Shown: one piece after another, positions 63,480 through 64,000 of the stretch
Layout of the letters: every line of letters starts with the position of its first letter
Position numbering within the stretch: the first letter of the stretch is position 1
Source: UBA5336 sp964492485
Lineage (GTDB): Bacteria > Pseudomonadota > Alphaproteobacteria > Caulobacterales > Hyphomonadaceae
NCBI GenBank assembly: GCA_964492485.1
Contig: CAZBKM010000002.1
Coordinates: 124,001 to 188,000 of the forward strand
Direction of reading: 5' to 3'
DNA length: 64,000 bases
Program-made: the position numbers and the translations under genes
Notes under the pieces: model-generated
The model's input: only the letters and a program-made list of their open reading frames with translations
What the model was told of the DNA's origin: nothing
The model's database searches: none

Positions 63480-64000
63480 TCAGAACTGCCGGGTTTCGAG
63501 GGCGGCGGCGATGTACGCGCTCAATCGTCGCGCCGGCGGACTGAGGCTCTTGGCCTCCATGAGCACGATCTCGGTATCACGAAGGTCGGGCAGGCCATAA
63601 CGCGCATTCTCGAGGATCACCAGCGAGGTGGGGACCATTTCCTTTGGCAGAACGGTGACTCCCAGCCCGGCCTTGACCGCAGCATGCGTGCCCGCCAGGG
63701 AGCCGCAGGTATAGGCGATCCGCCACGCCCGGCCGGCCGTTTCAAGACTGTCGGTGGCCCGCTTGCGGTAGACGCAGGGCGGGGGCGAAACGACCAGGGG
63801 CAGCGCCTCTCGCGTCTCGGGCGCCCGCTGCGGACTGCCCGCCCAGACGAGGGGCTCCCGCCAGACCCGCCGGCCCGCTTCCTGACCCGCCGGTTCCCGC
63901 TTGACGAGCGCCAGGTCCAGACCGCCGGAGGCGAACCGGTCCAGAACCTCCAGGGTCAGTTCGCAGGTTACCTCCAGTGCAACGCGGGGATACGACCGTG
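63480..64000 (-). CDS. LysR-family transcriptional regulator, C-terminal part
   Basis: An open frame runs off the right edge; its first complete codon on this strand is at 63998-63996 and it stops at 63482-63480 (TGA). The 172 visible residues match the LysR effector-binding domain: YPRVALEVTCELTLEVLDRF, GGLDLALVKREP, then REPLVWAGSPQRA, LAGTHAAVKAGLGVTVLPKE and the end LSAYIAAALETRQF. The N-terminal helix-turn-helix is outside the window. No ligand can be told. It is codirectional with the monooxygenase gene. Confidence 0.88.
   Translation of the reverse strand, partial: RSYPRVALEVTCELTLEVLDRFASGGLDLALVKREPAGQEAGRRVWREPLVWAGSPQRAPETREALPLVVSPPPCVYRKRATDSLETAGRAWRIAYTCGSLAGTHAAVKAGLGVTVLPKEMVPTSLVILENARYGLPDLRDTEIVLMEAKSLSPPARRLSAYIAAALETRQF

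Noticed and set aside
1..64000. tRNA, rRNA, integrase or insertion sequence
   Set aside because: None was recognised by eye on either strand. The small palindromic modules carry no transposase.

Overview
The window is a 64 kb stretch of high-GC chromosome with gene content typical of a free-living, probably aquatic, Gram-negative alphaproteobacterium. The pointers are a TonB/ExbB/ExbD cassette with outer-membrane receptors, a lipid A deacylase-like porin, a class I polyhydroxyalkanoate synthase, Tad-type pilus pseudopilin genes, a spinster-like MFS carrier, a xi-class glutathione transferase, and a family of small palindromic intergenic mosaic repeats of the kind known from alphaproteobacteria. 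No rRNA, tRNA, CRISPR array, integrase or transposase was found, so it reads as ordinary chromosome rather than an island. One 10-base N gap interrupts katG.

Layout. 1-5.7 kb: the tail of a MerR-type metal regulator, a Cys-rich lipoprotein, an alginate-export-type porin, a GMC oxidoreductase, and a membrane protein with an unnamed C-terminal Rossmann-like domain. 5.7-8.4 kb: an exbB-exbD-exbD-tonB operon. 8.6-14.1 kb: phaC, a P2-type cation ATPase and fabI. 14.2-18.1 kb: a diguanylate cyclase and three TadG/TadE-like genes. 18.1-23.9 kb: a haem-type TonB-dependent receptor facing a DUF6607-like lipoprotein across a region with Fur-box-like palindromes, then a methyltransferase and an LpxR-like protein. 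24.2-32.6 kb: redox and detoxification genes (nitronate monooxygenase, Prx6-type peroxiredoxin, katG, a Nit1-like amidase, a periplasmic amidohydrolase) and a DEAD-box helicase. 32.8-43.9 kb: two MFS carriers, a glutathionyl-hydroquinone reductase-like protein, DksA/TraR, a truncated haemoglobin, an NfeD-stomatin-hotdog operon, a YeeE/YedE pair and a SlyD-like isomerase. 44.2-61.6 kb: a type I secretion ABC/membrane-fusion pair divergent from a 13.8 kb gene for a 4608-residue multidomain secreted protein. 61.8-64.0 kb: a flavin monooxygenase and the C-terminal half of a LysR regulator.

How the parts fit. The TonB operon probably energises the haem-type receptor, and both have TTGCG/CGCAA-type palindromes upstream that could be one iron operator. 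KatG has an ATAG-N7-CTAT OxyR-type half site upstream and, with the peroxiredoxin, forms a peroxide defence group. The giant protein is the likely substrate of the adjacent type I exporter. It joins an N-terminal sugar-dehydrogenase-type propeller to alternating malectin and Calx-beta modules, and ends in three copies of an unrecognised module of about 115 residues. Small hairpin repeats lie between many genes, and several abut or supply the stop codon of the preceding gene.
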